Source: Prunella strophiata
Taxonomy: Eukaryota > Chordata > Aves > Passeriformes > Prunellidae
DNA: 64,000 nt
Reading direction: 5' to 3'
Assembly (NCBI GenBank): GCA_036583965.1
Contig: JAZBQD010000014.1
Coordinates: 63,828,395-63,892,394 of the forward strand
Position 1 is the first letter of the stretch. Every line of letters starts with the position of its first letter. The position numbers and the translations under genes are program-made. Shown here piece after piece: positions 25,958-37,623 of the stretch. Under the pieces are notes generated by a model. That model did not search any database and was not told where the DNA came from. It saw only the letters and a list, made by a program, of their open reading frames with translations.

Positions 25958-28278
25958 TTAACACTATTTAAACCTGGTTGAAAGTCCAAAACTTTTACAG
26001 GGTTACAGAAAGAAGGGAGCTATTTTGGTATAAACAGCTCTCTAGGAATATGACATGAAAGAAATAAAATACCATTTTAAATAGTTTTTCATATCCAATA
26101 TTTTTGTTTGTTTTTTTTCCTTAACAAAAATGTTGCTCTCCCACAGCAACATTGGAAAGCTTAGAGAATCTTCATGAATATTTGAATTGTTCTTTCTTTT
26201 CAGAATACATAAAACCAAAGTTTAAGCCCACAGACTCCATATGTGCATTCATTCCTGGGCCAAACACAGATCATTTTTTATTATTACCAACATGTATCCA
26301 TAATGGATGGCTACCAGACAGTCTAGACTTGTGTCACTGACAGATGCCAGCATAAAAATTCAACTAGGTTAGCCTTACCACATTAAAAAAGAATTTTTCA
26401 GTTTACAAAACATCACAAGCCATAGGCACTTCAGAATATATTCCTGCACTGTATAAATCAGAGTGGAGATGTATCTAAGGCTCACACATAACTCTGGGAA
26501 TGTTCTCCAGTTCTACATTGCAGACATTTCCTATGTCTGGAAAAGGGGAATGTTCTGCAAAATAAGGGTGCAGGGGATTAGAGGCTTTCACTTGACAGGC
26601 ATAGGCAATTACAGAAATATTTACTCAATTTATTGCTGAACAAAGAACTTCTGGGTACTCCAGGCAAATGGGCTCAGCTTGAACAGCTCAGCCATGTTTA
26701 ATACTTCACTGAGTCATGTACAGGGGTTTCTATCATGGTGATACTGACCATCATCCTCCAATAACTACATATGTTTTACATCAAGGTCATCTTTCAGCTT
26801 GGATAAGATTTGGACTTACTGCAACAGTAAACAAGAGGTTAAAGATAAAAGCTTTTCAGTCCTTAAATTAGTGCTATTTCCACTTCACATCCACTCAAGC
26901 ACCAGAGATTTCTCTAAAGCTGCCAGTGTTATTCTGCTCTACTGACCCATAAGTAGCTGAAATTTGGTCCCACTCCAGTGTGTGATTTAGGGGTTACCCT
27001 CTCCCTCACAGATAGCATGTGGTCTTTTTTTTACCATAGAACTCCCTTAGCAACCCACACTTCTCCCTCTGCCAGGTTTTCCCTTGTGGATGGTGAGGGC
27101 TTCAAAACATTCAACTTAGTGAAAGCGAAATCTTATTATCTCATAAGGTCTTTGGGGAAACATTTCAAGGTAAAAGGAACATTTTGCTTTTTTTATCATT
27201 TCATAAGGTATTCTTATTATATTATTCCACCAGGCAATTTAAATTGCCTGCTAAAATGCATTATTCATATTTAGACTACCTTTAGATACCTTGAAAGACT
27301 TTGGGTGTACCACACATATTCTTGGTAAGATATCCTTCAAGTGTAGAGGACACTGCCACAGCCATAGAAAGAGCTACTGGATAGGGATTCCTACAGCTCA
27401 GCAGAGTCTGGTTTTACACACTGAATGCATACCTAAACCTACATCTGGAGGCATTTTCATATGCCCTGTTTTTTTAAATACTTGTTTGTTTTCAAGTTCT
27501 CCCGAAATTTCAGTGAAAGGCTGGCAGGAAACTTCTTGAGAAGTCATCCATTGTCATCAGTCAACAGTACCCAATTTGGCCTGTCTGCAAAAACTTGACT
27601 TTTATTACAAAGAAAGCAACCTCTGACACAAAAGTCTGGGTACATATGCCATTGGCCAAACAACTTTTCAGCATGCAACAAGGGTTTTGCTGGCCCATGC
27701 CTCTGCCTAGGCTTAAGGTAGGGGAGAAAAATGGGTGTTCTCCCATGGAGCTGGGATGCATTGGAGCACGCAGCACAGTGCTGGAACTGGAACTGGAACT
27801 GCTCCAGCATCTGATGATATTAGGCAGAACACAACCCTGTCTGCTCTGCATGTTTACTGCTTAAGAAAGTACAAGAATGGTTTTAAGGCTGTTATTGTTT
27901 TGAGATTATCAAGACCAAAACTCTTCTGTGAATTTATCACACTCCTGCATAGTGGTGAAACATTTTTTTCCTCCAGTTGTGTGGAGAAAGTGGTGCAGTA
28001 GCTGACATTCAGGGAAACAATATGCTATATACATCCACACATCTCCAAATAGCTGAAGTCCCCATGTGAGAACCACACAGCCAGCATCTGCAAAAGTGAT
28101 CATACTTAAAAATGTTATAAAATATAATACAGGCTATATGGTCAAGGGGTTATTTAAGCCTTTTTTTTTTTATTCAGAATTCTATTATTGTCTTTAGTAA
28201 GCAGTTCATAATAAGAAAGACTGTTTTTCTGAAAGCCATCAAATACTGACTTTTTACCTGTTGCATGTATAGAATATT

Positions 28279-28303
28279 AAAAAAAAAAAAAAAAAAAAAA
28301 AAA
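28279..28303. repeat. A25 homopolymer
   Basis: An uninterrupted run of 25 A. No AATAAA in the 40 bases to its left. Simple-sequence origin is most likely. Confidence 0.95.
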
Positions 28304-28337
28304 GCTTCCTCCAAATAAAAGTTAAATTATTCAGGCT

Positions 28338-28400
28338 AAATCTTGGCACAAATGAAGTCAGTAGCAAAATTCCCGCTGACTTCTGTGTTCATAGATCATT
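28338..28400. mobile_element. Old inverted-repeat element, copy A
   Basis: TTGGCACAAATGAAGTCAGT, then AGCAAAATTCCCGCTGACTTCT fits the amniote repeat pattern in which ATTGAAGTCAATGG and CCATTGACTTCAAT pair around AAAACTCC. The preceding CAGGCTAAATC also fits. About 60 bp. Same family type as the copies at 42043 and 51884. Non-coding; subfamily unknown. Confidence 0.5.
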
Positions 28401-28435
28401 CACAACCTCAATTTTCAAACATTTCTCAATCTTCT

Positions 28436-28545
28436 ACTTATTTAGCTCTACAGCCTCCTGGTGAGGCACAGAACAGTGTTGATTTTACAGATGGGAAAGC
28501 AAGTAATGAAGGATTCAGTTAACTGGTCTCACCTACTGAAAATTA
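28436..28545 (-). mobile_element. MIR/L2-type 3' end fossil
   Basis: On the plus strand the order CTACAGCCTCCTGGTGAGGC, then GATTTTACAGATGGGAAAGC, then TCAGTTAACTGGTCTCACC follows the reverse complement of the shared MIR/L2 3' region (TCACAACA...TGTGAGGTA...TTTTACAGATGGGGAAAC). The order and spacing of three blocks make chance unlikely. Divergence is too high to tell MIR from L2. Confidence 0.6.
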
Positions 28546-28630
28546 GGTATTTAATGTAAACTGATCACTTGTGCTGCTCTAGTCAACAGAAATAGATTTT
28601 TCCTTTCAGTGGTAATCTTTAAAAAATATC

Positions 28631-28681
<51 letters not shown>
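28631..28681. repeat. (AAT)17 microsatellite
   Basis: A perfect trinucleotide run of 17 units between ATATC and GGAAAC. It lies 86 bp right of the MIR-type fossil at 28436-28545. Confidence 0.98.
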
Positions 28682-28682
<1 letters not shown>

Positions 28683-29284
28683 GAAACAACAAAAATATAT
28701 AAACAGAAAGAAGCCTAGCTTAAACAGGAAGAATTTCCTTAAGGAAGTGACTCTGACGTAGCACAGCTATCATGGGATGAGGTCACTGTCCCCTGAAGCT
28801 GCCTGTCTGTCTCCACTGGTAATCTGAAGAGCTCTAGGTGACCAGTTTTCAGAAATCAATGTTAAAATTGAGCAAATAAGTTAAAATCTGAATCTGCAAA
28901 TTAACATAGCAATTCTACATGTGCTGATGCAATGCTTAATGTCAGATCACTGCATTTTTTGGTACAATACTTAACTTCTAAGTGTATACCCATGATGCAG
29001 CCTGTGGCAAGACTTTAGTTAGATATTTGAGTTCTGTGTACAGTGCTCCTCCAGGTAAGTGCAAAAGCCACCTGAGATCACCAACCAAAAGAGACAGTAA
29101 GAGGTATTTAGAAATAGACCACCAGAGCCTCCTAAGGAAGCTCATATTCTTTGTTCATGATGAAGTTCATTATAATCTTCAGGCAGAGTTTAGAGTTTGG
29201 ATTTGTCTCCTGGGCACCCAAGTTGTCAGTTTCTTAAAGCACAATCTCTTCTATAAATTATCTTCCTGTTCAGATAATTCAGGG

Positions 29285-29515
29285 GGAATCAGAAAACCTG
29301 TGTTCAAAGCTCATCTTCTCTCAAAAATTATTAATTTCAAATCCACACCTCTCACTCGCCCAGATAAGAACGGTGAAACTGTGTTTCAGGTGAAAATATT
29401 GACTTTGTTCCACTCCTTAGAAAAAGACTCATGACCCAGTGAACAAGAGTGATTGGACAGTCATTGGGCAAAGTGGAGACCTGAACTTTGGTCCCTGCTC
29501 TCTGACTTAGAGGTA
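29285..29515 (+). mobile_element. Possible pair of MIR-like fragments
   Basis: Two short stretches recall the MIR head: GGAATCAGAAAACCTGTGTT at about 29287 and GGAGACCTGAACTTTGGTCC, CTGCTCTCTGACTTA at about 29480-29512. Both resemble the segment GGAGTCAGGAGACCTGGGTTC-AATCCC-AGCTCTGCC. The stretch between them is not explained. They could be two insertions or one disrupted copy; chance similarity is possible. Confidence 0.4.
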
Positions 29516-32500
29516 GTCCTGCTCCAGAAGCAGAAATCAAGTTTCCATGTCTCAGGTAGAAGCTTGCTATTCTCTCCAATATTGTTCCTTATCTAAGGTA
29601 TCTGTAAAACTTTCTGGAGTGGATTACAGGTCTCTGAGACACAAAATAACAAACTACATACCTTAGGGAAAAACCCCAGAATTATTAAAAATGTCATTAA
29701 AGTGTTTTCTCTGGGAAATAATTTGCTGAACCTCTCTCCTCTGCCCATAAACCTTTCCAACAGTGCAAATGTTAGTAATTTTAATGCTCCAACATAGACA
29801 ATAGCAATGTTTCTTCTGAATTAGCATGTGCTTGCTAACTGGTGGCTGCAGGCAGATGTGCTCACCCCATCAACAAACCAGTGAAAACTGGCCTGGAGGT
29901 TTATTTTCCAAGGTGATTGATAACCACAAACACCTGTATTTAAGCCAATAGTCATCTCAAGAATTATGTGAAGTAATGAAGAGGCAACAAATCATATCCT
30001 TTCTGCTGAACTCCTTGACAGTTTAATTCTCTGTGATATTTTAATCACAAGACTGGGTGAACCTGGCCAGACAAAGAAATGGGTCATCTTATATCAGTTT
30101 TATAAATCTGTGACACCAAAATTATATGTTTCTTTTCACCTGTACAGAATATGGTAGCTTCCTAGTATTGCATTTGACTTGAAAAATAAAATAGGAAATC
30201 TAAAAAATCAAATATGACAGCCTATGTAGACAAATAGACAACCATCAATGACTGTGAATTCAAAGACATTTGTCAGTGGGGACAAGGTGCAGTTTGACTA
30301 TTCACAAAAATTCTGGGGTTAGCTGTCCTATCACTTATGTCACATGTTTTAGTAAGGAATAAGTTAGATTTCTATCTAATAGTTTTCTGCTCTATAATGC
30401 ATAAATGTTACATTTATATGTAAATGTGAAAAGAGAGTGTAAGGCTAACATTTAAAAAATAAATGAAAATATGAGCAGTAAGCTGACTTGTTGTATTTCT
30501 GTTAATTAATGTTGGGAAGGACACAGCACATAAACAACCTCACTAGCATAGGTGTATCAAACTTTTGCTTACAGGACAGTTATGGAGTGGTGAAGGTTCT
30601 TTCACTGCAATTTGATACTGAAAGCAGCATTAGGAATGCAAGGCTATCCAACTTAATAACTGAAAAAACCTATGTGTTACTATGATCCATAATTATCAAT
30701 GCAATCAGAGCTTTAAATTAAGGTATTCTATTTATAAGGCAAGTACATGAATGCCATAACACAAAGACCAGACACTAGGATACAGTACAAACACTAAGGT
30801 TAATTGTCACTGTAAAATTCCCTAGGATTGTGGTCAAGTTACCTGAACATTAAATATAAGGTATGACAAGAAAAACACGTGCTTGGGTTGGACATGGTGG
30901 ACTTTGCAGGGCAATTTGTAAGTAAAGTGAACAATAGAATCCACATGATCATAACTCCCTTTTCTGGTTACAGGTGAAGACAGTAGACAGCCTGTCCTTG
31001 TTTGACTGCTCTGAGATGAAGGATGCTGCCTCCACTGCTTGGTGCAAATGGGGCAGTTTGTTTGTTTTTTACTTAAGTAATTAGCTGGTTTGGATATCTT
31101 ACCATGAAGAGCTGAACAGGGATTTTGCCATTGCCACACAGACTTCTAAGCAGACACTAAAGTAAGAACTAAAAAAATCCACTGTCTGTCACTACTGATT
31201 TAGTTCAGAGTTGAATTAATTATCCTTTGTATAATTCATAAAGTACATTAGAATATTAAGTTAATGTAATGCTCTGCTTTCCTGATTAGAATATTTTGTC
31301 AATCTTTCCTTCATCTAGGTTTACAGAATCATGTATTCCAATCAGTGACATTTAAACACAACTAATTTAAACTTCGATGTGCAATCAGTAGTTTTTCACA
31401 AGCAATCACACCAGCAGATTAAAGAGGCTGACTCTCTTTGAGAGTCATTTCCTTCTCCAGCATCCAGGAAACAATCTGGTTTGAGGGTAAAGCAGCATTT
31501 TGAATAAAACCCAGTAGTCTTGGCCTCTGGTATTTAACTGGAGTGTTATAAAAACAGGTGCTAATGTCAAGCACATTATGTACTCACTGCCCTGCAGTTG
31601 TTAAGGTGATAGATAGTGTGGCAGAAAGCACCTCCTGGCAGATGAAATTTCCGGAAATGTCCTTGTATTCCACACCAGCTGTGTAAAAGTGGGGTCAACA
31701 GCCATGCCCTCTGGGCTGAGATGAGCAATTGGGTTATGAATTTCTCAGCTACAAAGCTTGGAGGCCAAAGTAAGAATGTGAGGAAGAGGGTGGAATCCTG
31801 GCCCTGGAGGAATCCAGGGGAGGGCTGCTAACAGCTTTAGGAAAGACCAGGATTTCATTCAGGGTGTTTCAGTAATTGAAGTCAGGTAAGGGATTCTCAA
31901 AAAGACAGAAACTAAATGAACTTTTTTGTTGGTTACAGGGCACTAGTTTTCCACTGAAAACCATTCAAATTATTACTTCTGGAAAACCTTTGTCTTCTTC
32001 ACATGTTTGTAATTTCTAAACCAGGAAATAACATCAACTAAAACTTGATTCTATTAAAAATCGTCCTGGTTTCATCCACAAGAAATAATGACTTTGAATT
32101 TTCTGCATTATACAATTTGGCATTGGGCATTCTGGGCAGAATAGGAACAGGTAAGGAAGAATCCATGCAGGAAGCACACAGCAGCTTATGAGCAGAATTG
32201 CTGGAACAGTTGCATGGAGCAAACAAGCTCTCAGATTGCAAGGTCAGTGCCAGGCTGCCTCTCATTCCAGATGAAGGGTGATACAAGGTCACTCCTCTAT
32301 CTTCAGGCTGTTGTTCCTGGTGCAGGCTGCACTGCCAGCAGGAAGCACCAATCTCTGCTCTCAGTCTGATTTCTCAGGAATATGAAGGGCAGAGTCCAGC
32401 TTTCTCCTGCTTCAAACACTAATACAGGCTTGTCTCACCAGTTTTGCCATTATAAACCATGGCTGGAGCAGGGGGCTTGCATTTTTGCTCAACACAAACA

Positions 32501-33774
32501 ACAATGGTGGAGCTTTTCTGCCCCCATTCTCTGTCCCTTCATCAATTCTTGTGTCTAAAAAAGGAATATGGACAGAAGTGTGCCTCACATTCACAACATT
32601 AATTAAAATTATTCTGTAAATGAGAACCATGATGCTATTTCAGAGAACACTTGCACTAATGGAAAAAAAAAACTTAAAATAAAAAGGACAGCAGATAGGC
32701 TCTTTTCAATGTATGGCTGCCAAGAAGCTATTTCCCATAACTTGTCTTCTAGCAAGAATATTCATTCAACATCTCAGCAATAGTGAAGTTTCCAAAGTAT
32801 CTGAGAGGTGGGATAGATGAATTCAAAGCTAGAACATATTTCTTTACAGAACTGGTTGGTGGCTAGAATATTCAGGATATCAAAGCTATCTCGCCTGAGC
32901 CTTAAATAAGACTCATTTGAACTTTCACAGTTTATTTTTACTGAGCCAAAAGCTACAGTACTGCTCCATGAAACAGGGATTTGGGCTTAGTATTCACAAC
33001 CCTGACCCTGTGGCTTGCACATTTGTGTCATGAGAGGCTCTGCCATTACGTGATCACATAACAAATTCACACCTCTATTCCCTTTAGATAATTTGCAACT
33101 GTTGGAACCTGGGAGTTGCCCGCTCTTCCACCCAGCCCCGTGCCAGCCAAGCACAAGTGTGCACCACTCGAGCAGCTGAGGCTGTTCCTGCTCTGCTGGC
33201 TGCTCCAGCATGCTGGGATCCTCATGCAGGCACACATGTCCTGCTCTGCACTCAGATACCTCAGTTCTCAGATGCCTGGGCAGGTGGTGTGGTTATGGCC
33301 TGTGAAGCAATTGTGCGTCCCTGACTAACAGATCATAAAATGTGGGGTTAATAAAGGGGTAAGAGGTGTCACACTGGCAATATCAGTGGGGAGGGGGCTC
33401 GACAGGAGTCCAAGGTGTGACCATTGTTTAAAGGATATTAAGTGATTTGTGAGGCTTATTAAAAAGTAAGAGCTGTGTCTCAGTCTTTCTCTGCAGTTTT
33501 CTCTCACCTTTTCCATTGTCTTTCACCACACTTCCTGTGTATTGACAAAACAATTTTATAACTATTGTGGCAGTTATAATATTTTTCATGGGTATTTAAA
33601 GGATAAAGCAGGCTTAGTTTTTATATTTACTTCTAAGTAATCTAGTAGGAAGCCTGAATGACCACTGTAATGTTGTGGTGCTTTCTCTCTTTTCCTCTCT
33701 CTTTCCTTCTTATTTATTTCAGAAATGAAAAGACTAAGCATCATGTAATGAACCCTCATTCAGATTAGACAGAA

Positions 33775-33957
<183 letters not shown>

Positions 33958-35016
33958 AGATTCAAACTGTTTGACTAAGTGAAATAACTCTGGAAAGCAT
34001 GCAAGCAAGAAAATATCACTTCATTACACTAAAAGTGAGTTTCAGCAGTCCCTTCCTGGAGTTCACTTAAGATCTATTTATGTTTAATAAATAGTTAATA
34101 ACAGAAGCACTAGGAATTAATCACAATAGCAAATTAGAGAGGAAGAAAAATATGATTGTAATGTGGAACCAATGGTGCTAACTGTCTGCTATTTAATGAA
34201 GTAGATTAAGGGTCAGATTTTGAAGTGGTGTAAACTCTTCTTATTTCATGGATTTTGTCTCCAACACTTTATTAGCTCTGCTTTTTTCTTTGATTCACAA
34301 TTGGATTTATGGTAAATTTAATCTCAATTTTCTCTGCCTCTGTTCCATTATTTTTTCTACCTGCTGAAATACTGCTAGTTCAGTTAGAAGCTATATATAC
34401 CTAAAACTTTTCTGTGTCCAAAAAAGTTTCAGAAAGTAAATGAATACAGCAGTCTTTTATAGATTTTATGAGTCAATAACTCATGCTAAGCATCAAATAA
34501 CTTCTCCAGAAATGTTTGAGCTTACTTATTTTTATTTTTTTAATGTAATCTATGGTAGAGTACAGATATATCATATAAAGGTATACTACAGGCAGAATAT
34601 TATTGAAAATATTTAAGTTGTAGATTTGAGCACCCAACTTCAGACTAGTAAAAATTTAAAGAACATCTTTAGACACTAAGACAGCAAAGAGATTAGATCT
34701 CATCTCCCTTTAGCTTTATAATTTAAAGGTCCTACCTTGCAAGTTTGAAGTCACCGGGAAGCAATAGACTCTTAATTGAATTAATTTAAAAAGCATATTT
34801 AAATACCTTACTCTGAGACTTAAACCAGGAAACTTTCTTTAAGCTGAATCAGCAGATACAGCCATAAACTAATAGCTGTAAATCAGTCTTTGAAGATCTT
34901 AGGGTGCTATTAATCCACATTTTCTAATTCACTAGACTCAAGAACATAATTCAGTAACATTCCAACTGACTCAGCAGTTCCCAGGAATGTGTCAGCTGTT
35001 TGACTTTCAACCTCTG

Positions 35017-35022
<6 letters not shown>

Positions 35023-35046
<24 letters not shown>
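35023..35046. repeat. A24 homopolymer
   Basis: An uninterrupted run of 24 A with no poly(A) signal to its left. Similar, shorter runs occur at about 10198-10218 and, broken by G, at 25676-25718. Confidence 0.95.
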
Positions 35047-35047
<1 letters not shown>

Positions 35048-35263
35048 AGGAAGACTTTTAGCTAAACATTTGATTTCAAGGCTGGCCAAACTCCTAGGCT
35101 TTCTGCTTTATCTCCTGGATTGTATTTAACTTAACAGAGGTGACATGTCTGGAGTATCAAGTGTATCCTGCACAAAATATATCTAATTACAGAAAGGGCC
35201 TAAAAGCTGGAGCAAAATGACACCAGTTGACAGTCATTCCAGCTCCTTGGCTTTGACACAAGA

Positions 35264-35327
35264 TTTTACATTGTTCAAGTACTAAATATCAGCCATTTTA
35301 CATTGTTCAGGTACTAAATATCAGCCC
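35264..35327. repeat. Tandem duplication, 32-bp unit x2
   Basis: The unit starting TTTTACATTGTTCAAGTACT and ending AAATATCAGCC occurs twice head to tail; the second copy has G for A in TTCAGGTA. Near identity points to a recent local duplication. Confidence 0.95.
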
Positions 35328-37439
35328 AGAAAACCTGATGCTTCCCCTTTGGACTCTGCAGTAAATGAGTTCCGTCCTCCAACACATGTGCTCGTGCAGT
35401 GTTTTGCTATTAAAGTGTGTGAGTAATGGAGTATTAGAGTATCTCAGACATAAATCAAAGCATGTGCCCTCTCTGTGATGTTCAATTTTGCCCAGACTTG
35501 AATGACCAGGAATGCCTGCTGGCAAGCAGTCTGCATTTTTGAGATAACACCAACTGCACGTGGCATAAGTGGGTGCCACAGAGGATATCATCTAACCCCA
35601 AGTGGGAATACTCCAGTATGTAACACATCATCTGTAACTTATTCCCCTTCAAGAAATTGCACTGCAATTTTAGAAGGCTTGTTCTAAATGACTGCTAGGA
35701 TGTAAAGATAAACTTTGAGTCAGGGAAATACGGAGACACGCAGACCATGTTTTTCAGTTTTGACACTTTGCTATTTGGACAGGACACAAGAGATTATGGC
35801 CAAACCTGCTTGTTTTGCTTTCAGCAGAAGTTGTGTTAGCCCTGTGCTGACTGCTGCTGAATATTCTGCCTCCTTTAAAACCCACCTTCATGGTACTTAG
35901 TTCTGGAGGGCAAAGCTCTCCCGTTTGTGTCATTCTTTTTTTCATTGCAGTGGGACCACATATACTTTTTGCATGTTGATTAAAACCTAACTGTAGGGCT
36001 TGAGAACAAATCTCATCTTTTCATACTTTCCTGATTTCTAGTGATGCCATGGAGGTCATAATGGGATGAAGCAAATGCATTACACCATACAGAATAGAAG
36101 TCTTATATAAATTTTCACATGTCACTTGAAGAAAAATAATGAAAAACACCTTCTGCAGCTAGCTGAAAGGCTTTATGTTTTGGCATAATTTCTTTTTCAG
36201 TGGAATTTGGACTAACATTTCAACAATTCAGATAAATACAGAATACTTTTGAGTTGCACACCACACTATATCAGCAACATTGCTACTTCGGGAAACAGTT
36301 AATGCAAGAACAATCAAATCTTGCCTATATTACTTGAAGTGACTATTCAGATTTATGATTGATTAGCCAAGTTCCAAGTGATCTGTATCTTAATAAGAAT
36401 ATCCATGACAATAGGAATATAAATTTACTATTTTTCACCATAGTTTGACAGTCCAACACTACAGTGAACAGCTACAAAGGAGGTGTGCATTATTATCTTC
36501 CTGAAGGAACAGTTTTCCAGCAAAAACACTGATTAGATGAGCTTGAAAATTTCATAGGAACATGACATTTTTATAAATTATTTTTTTTAGGATCAAATCA
36601 GAACTCTTATCTGCCTAAATAACCTTTAAAATAAAACCCACCTTAAAACATTTTGATAAGGTCAGGACAGAAATATTTCAGCACTTTGTTTGACAAAAAG
36701 TTTCAAACTTTTTGATATATTGATGTAACAATTCAGAAGGAAAACAAATGTGAAAGTGTCAGAATTTCCTGTGGGTTGGAACACTGTTTCAGAGCCCACT
36801 CTTTGGACAAGTTTTTGCAGTAACTTGTAAAAATGAAGACTAAAGTGCAGTTAGGGAACACATCCTTCTGGATAAACTAATGAGCATCAAAAGTGATTCT
36901 GGGACAGAATTGAATGGAATTAGATCACAATCATCCTTCCACTCCTTTGAAACTCTTAGCAACAAAGAACAAAGGAAGGAAGAGCTTAGAGCAGGTTGCA
37001 CCCTCAACTACAACAGTTTGCTGAATTTTTGGCCCTAGAATCATGAGGAGAAAAAAAAAAAAAAACGTTTAATGTCCTGATTCCACCCAGTAAGTAGAAC
37101 AACTTCACCGACATTTAACCTTTATTCTTCTTTTATTCTTCTTTCAAGTAGTGGAAACATGCGTAATTTCACAGTGTCACAACATTAGTTAAAAGAACAT
37201 TATTCAGAACTTCAGCGTTAAATGATTGGAAGTTAATCCTGGAATTATTCAAATAAAAGCATATTTAAGAGTAGTTGCAAGTTTTTTGCGGGTTTTTTTC
37301 AAATATAATTGAAGAAACTAGTAAAAATTTTGATTAAAAGATTATTAGATTTTTTTCCTCCATGATCTTAATTCTGCTTTGAGACTGGGTTTTTTGGTGG
37401 TATATTTTCTTTTTATTTGCCTGCTTGTATTTTGATTTT

Positions 37440-37623
37440 GACTAATTTTTGGTTTTTTAGGGGTTTTTTTGGGTTTTTGTTTGTTTGTTTTTGGGGTTTT
37501 TTTTGTGTGTTTTGTTTTGTTTTTGTGTTTGTTTGGTTTTGGTTTTGGTTTTGGTTTCTGTTTTTGTTTTTGGTTTTGGTTTTTGTTTTTTGTTTTTGTT
37601 TTGTTTTATTTTGTTTTGTTTTT
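37440..37623. repeat. T/G-only low-complexity tract with (TTTTGG)n core
   Basis: About 180 bp of the plus strand are almost free of A and C. The core at about 37533-37556 is a run of GGTTTT units; the flanks are GTTTGTTT and GTTTT variants. The Phe-rich frames through it are artefacts. Confidence 0.95.

Larger units (their letters stand above)
22106..33774. other. Intergenic, AT-rich
   Basis: No gene is recognised. Contents beyond the listed repeats are an 18-bp palindrome at 23152-23169, a perfect 20-bp palindrome at 27231-27250, a CTGGAA triple repeat near 27780-27800, and a GC-richer stretch at about 33098-33530 with an AATAAA that might be a worn LTR. The 150-codon frame at 28982-29434 overlaps MIR-like DNA and is not supported as a gene. 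Confidence 0.6.

Noticed and set aside
28982..29434. 150-codon plus-strand frame
   Set aside because: It overlaps MIR-like DNA, has no recognisable domain, and its composition looks random.
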